DNA of 5,121 bases from an uncultured Burkholderiales bacterium (lineage in GTDB: Bacteria; Pseudomonadota; Gammaproteobacteria; Burkholderiales; Burkholderiaceae_E). Of the stretch, positions 4,855 to 5,121 are shown piece after piece. The position numbers and the translations under genes are program-made. The stretch lies in contig CAIKZV010000584.1 of the NCBI GenBank assembly GCA_903831925.1, forward strand, positions 1 through 5,121, written 5' to 3'. The notes beneath the pieces were generated by a model. That model did not search any database, had not been told where the DNA came from, and was given only the letters and a program-made list of their open reading frames with translations. How positions within the stretch are numbered: position 1 is the first letter of the stretch; every line of letters begins with the position of its first letter.

Positions 4855-5121
4855 ATGCAACGCAGAACCGCGCTTCGTGCGCTTGCCGCTGCTGCGGCCG
4901 CCGCGAGCCTGCCGGCGGTCAATGCCCAGAGCAAGTGGCCCTCACGCGAAATCACGCTCATCAACCCCAATGCAGCCGGGGCGTCGACTGACCTCACCGC
5001 CCGGATCATCGCGCAGGCCCTTGAGAAACGCCTGCAGGGCACGGTAATCGTCAAGAACGTCGTCGGCGGGGCCGGTGCTTTAGGCGCCAGCACGCTGGCA
5101 AGTGCTGCGCCCGACGGCTAC
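4855..5121 (+). CDS. TTT-family periplasmic solute receptor, TctC/Bug-like (5' part only)
   Basis: The first 89 codons of a gene that continues past the right edge. Bug/TctC proteins are periplasmic receptors of tripartite tricarboxylate transporters and bind small carboxylates, amino acids or nicotinate-like compounds. Residues 1-24 form a signal peptide (positive MQRR, seven consecutive alanines, likely cut VNA|Q). The mature part begins with the family opening WPSREITLINPNAAGAS (28-44), then TDLTARIIAQALEKRL and GGAGALGASTLASAAPDGY. The ligand-loop motif usually reads AAGG or AGGSTD; here it is NAAGASTD, with the second glycine replaced by alanine, which may affect ligand choice. AAGGAG lies eight bases before the ATG. 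The gene is divergent from amtB; no TctA/TctB membrane subunit is visible. Many receptors of this family are orphans, so the ligand cannot be read from this fragment. Confidence 0.9.
   Translation, partial: MQRRTALRALAAAAAAASLPAVNAQSKWPSREITLINPNAAGASTDLTARIIAQALEKRLQGTVIVKNVVGGAGALGASTLASAAPDGY

Noticed and set aside
4602..5047. Plus-strand open frames of 129 and 121 codons crossing the intergenic region into the receptor gene
   Set aside because: Arg/Pro-rich composition without motifs, in different frames from the receptor, whose signal peptide and family motifs are clear.

Overview
The window looks like high-GC betaproteobacterial chromosome, most likely Burkholderiales (Alcaligenaceae- or Comamonadaceae-like). 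This rests on GC-rich third codon positions, a TctC/Bug-type receptor, and the style of the ammonium transporter. It is an inference from sequence character, not a database match. No tRNA, rRNA, insertion sequence, CRISPR array or phage gene was seen.

Layout. Positions 1-4517 hold five minus-strand genes, transcribed in the order amtB -> pxpB -> pxpC -> pxpA -> truC-like pseudouridine synthase (the last is cut by the left window edge). The three pxp genes overlap each other by ATGA (4 bp) and pxpA overlaps the synthase by TGATG (1 bp), so these four are very probably one translationally coupled unit. A 120-bp gap containing three copies of a 12-bp repeat separates amtB from pxpB. Positions 4518-4854 are a divergent intergenic region. 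From 4855 a plus-strand gene for a tripartite tricarboxylate transporter (TTT) periplasmic receptor runs off the right edge.

How the genes may work together. PxpA/B/C form the prokaryotic ATP-dependent 5-oxoprolinase, which opens 5-oxoproline (pyroglutamate) to glutamate. AmtB imports ammonium. Upstream of amtB the minus strand carries a GG-N10-GC element closely resembling a sigma-54 -24/-12 promoter, at the right distance to give a leader of about 20 nt that includes the ribosome binding site. An NtrC-like half-palindrome lies about 115-130 bp further upstream. The most interesting reading is therefore a nitrogen-starvation-controlled amtB-pxpBCA operon that couples ammonium uptake to 5-oxoproline salvage, with a divergent periplasmic receptor that might supply the substrate. 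The gene identities are well supported; the regulatory coupling and the receptor's ligand are inference.
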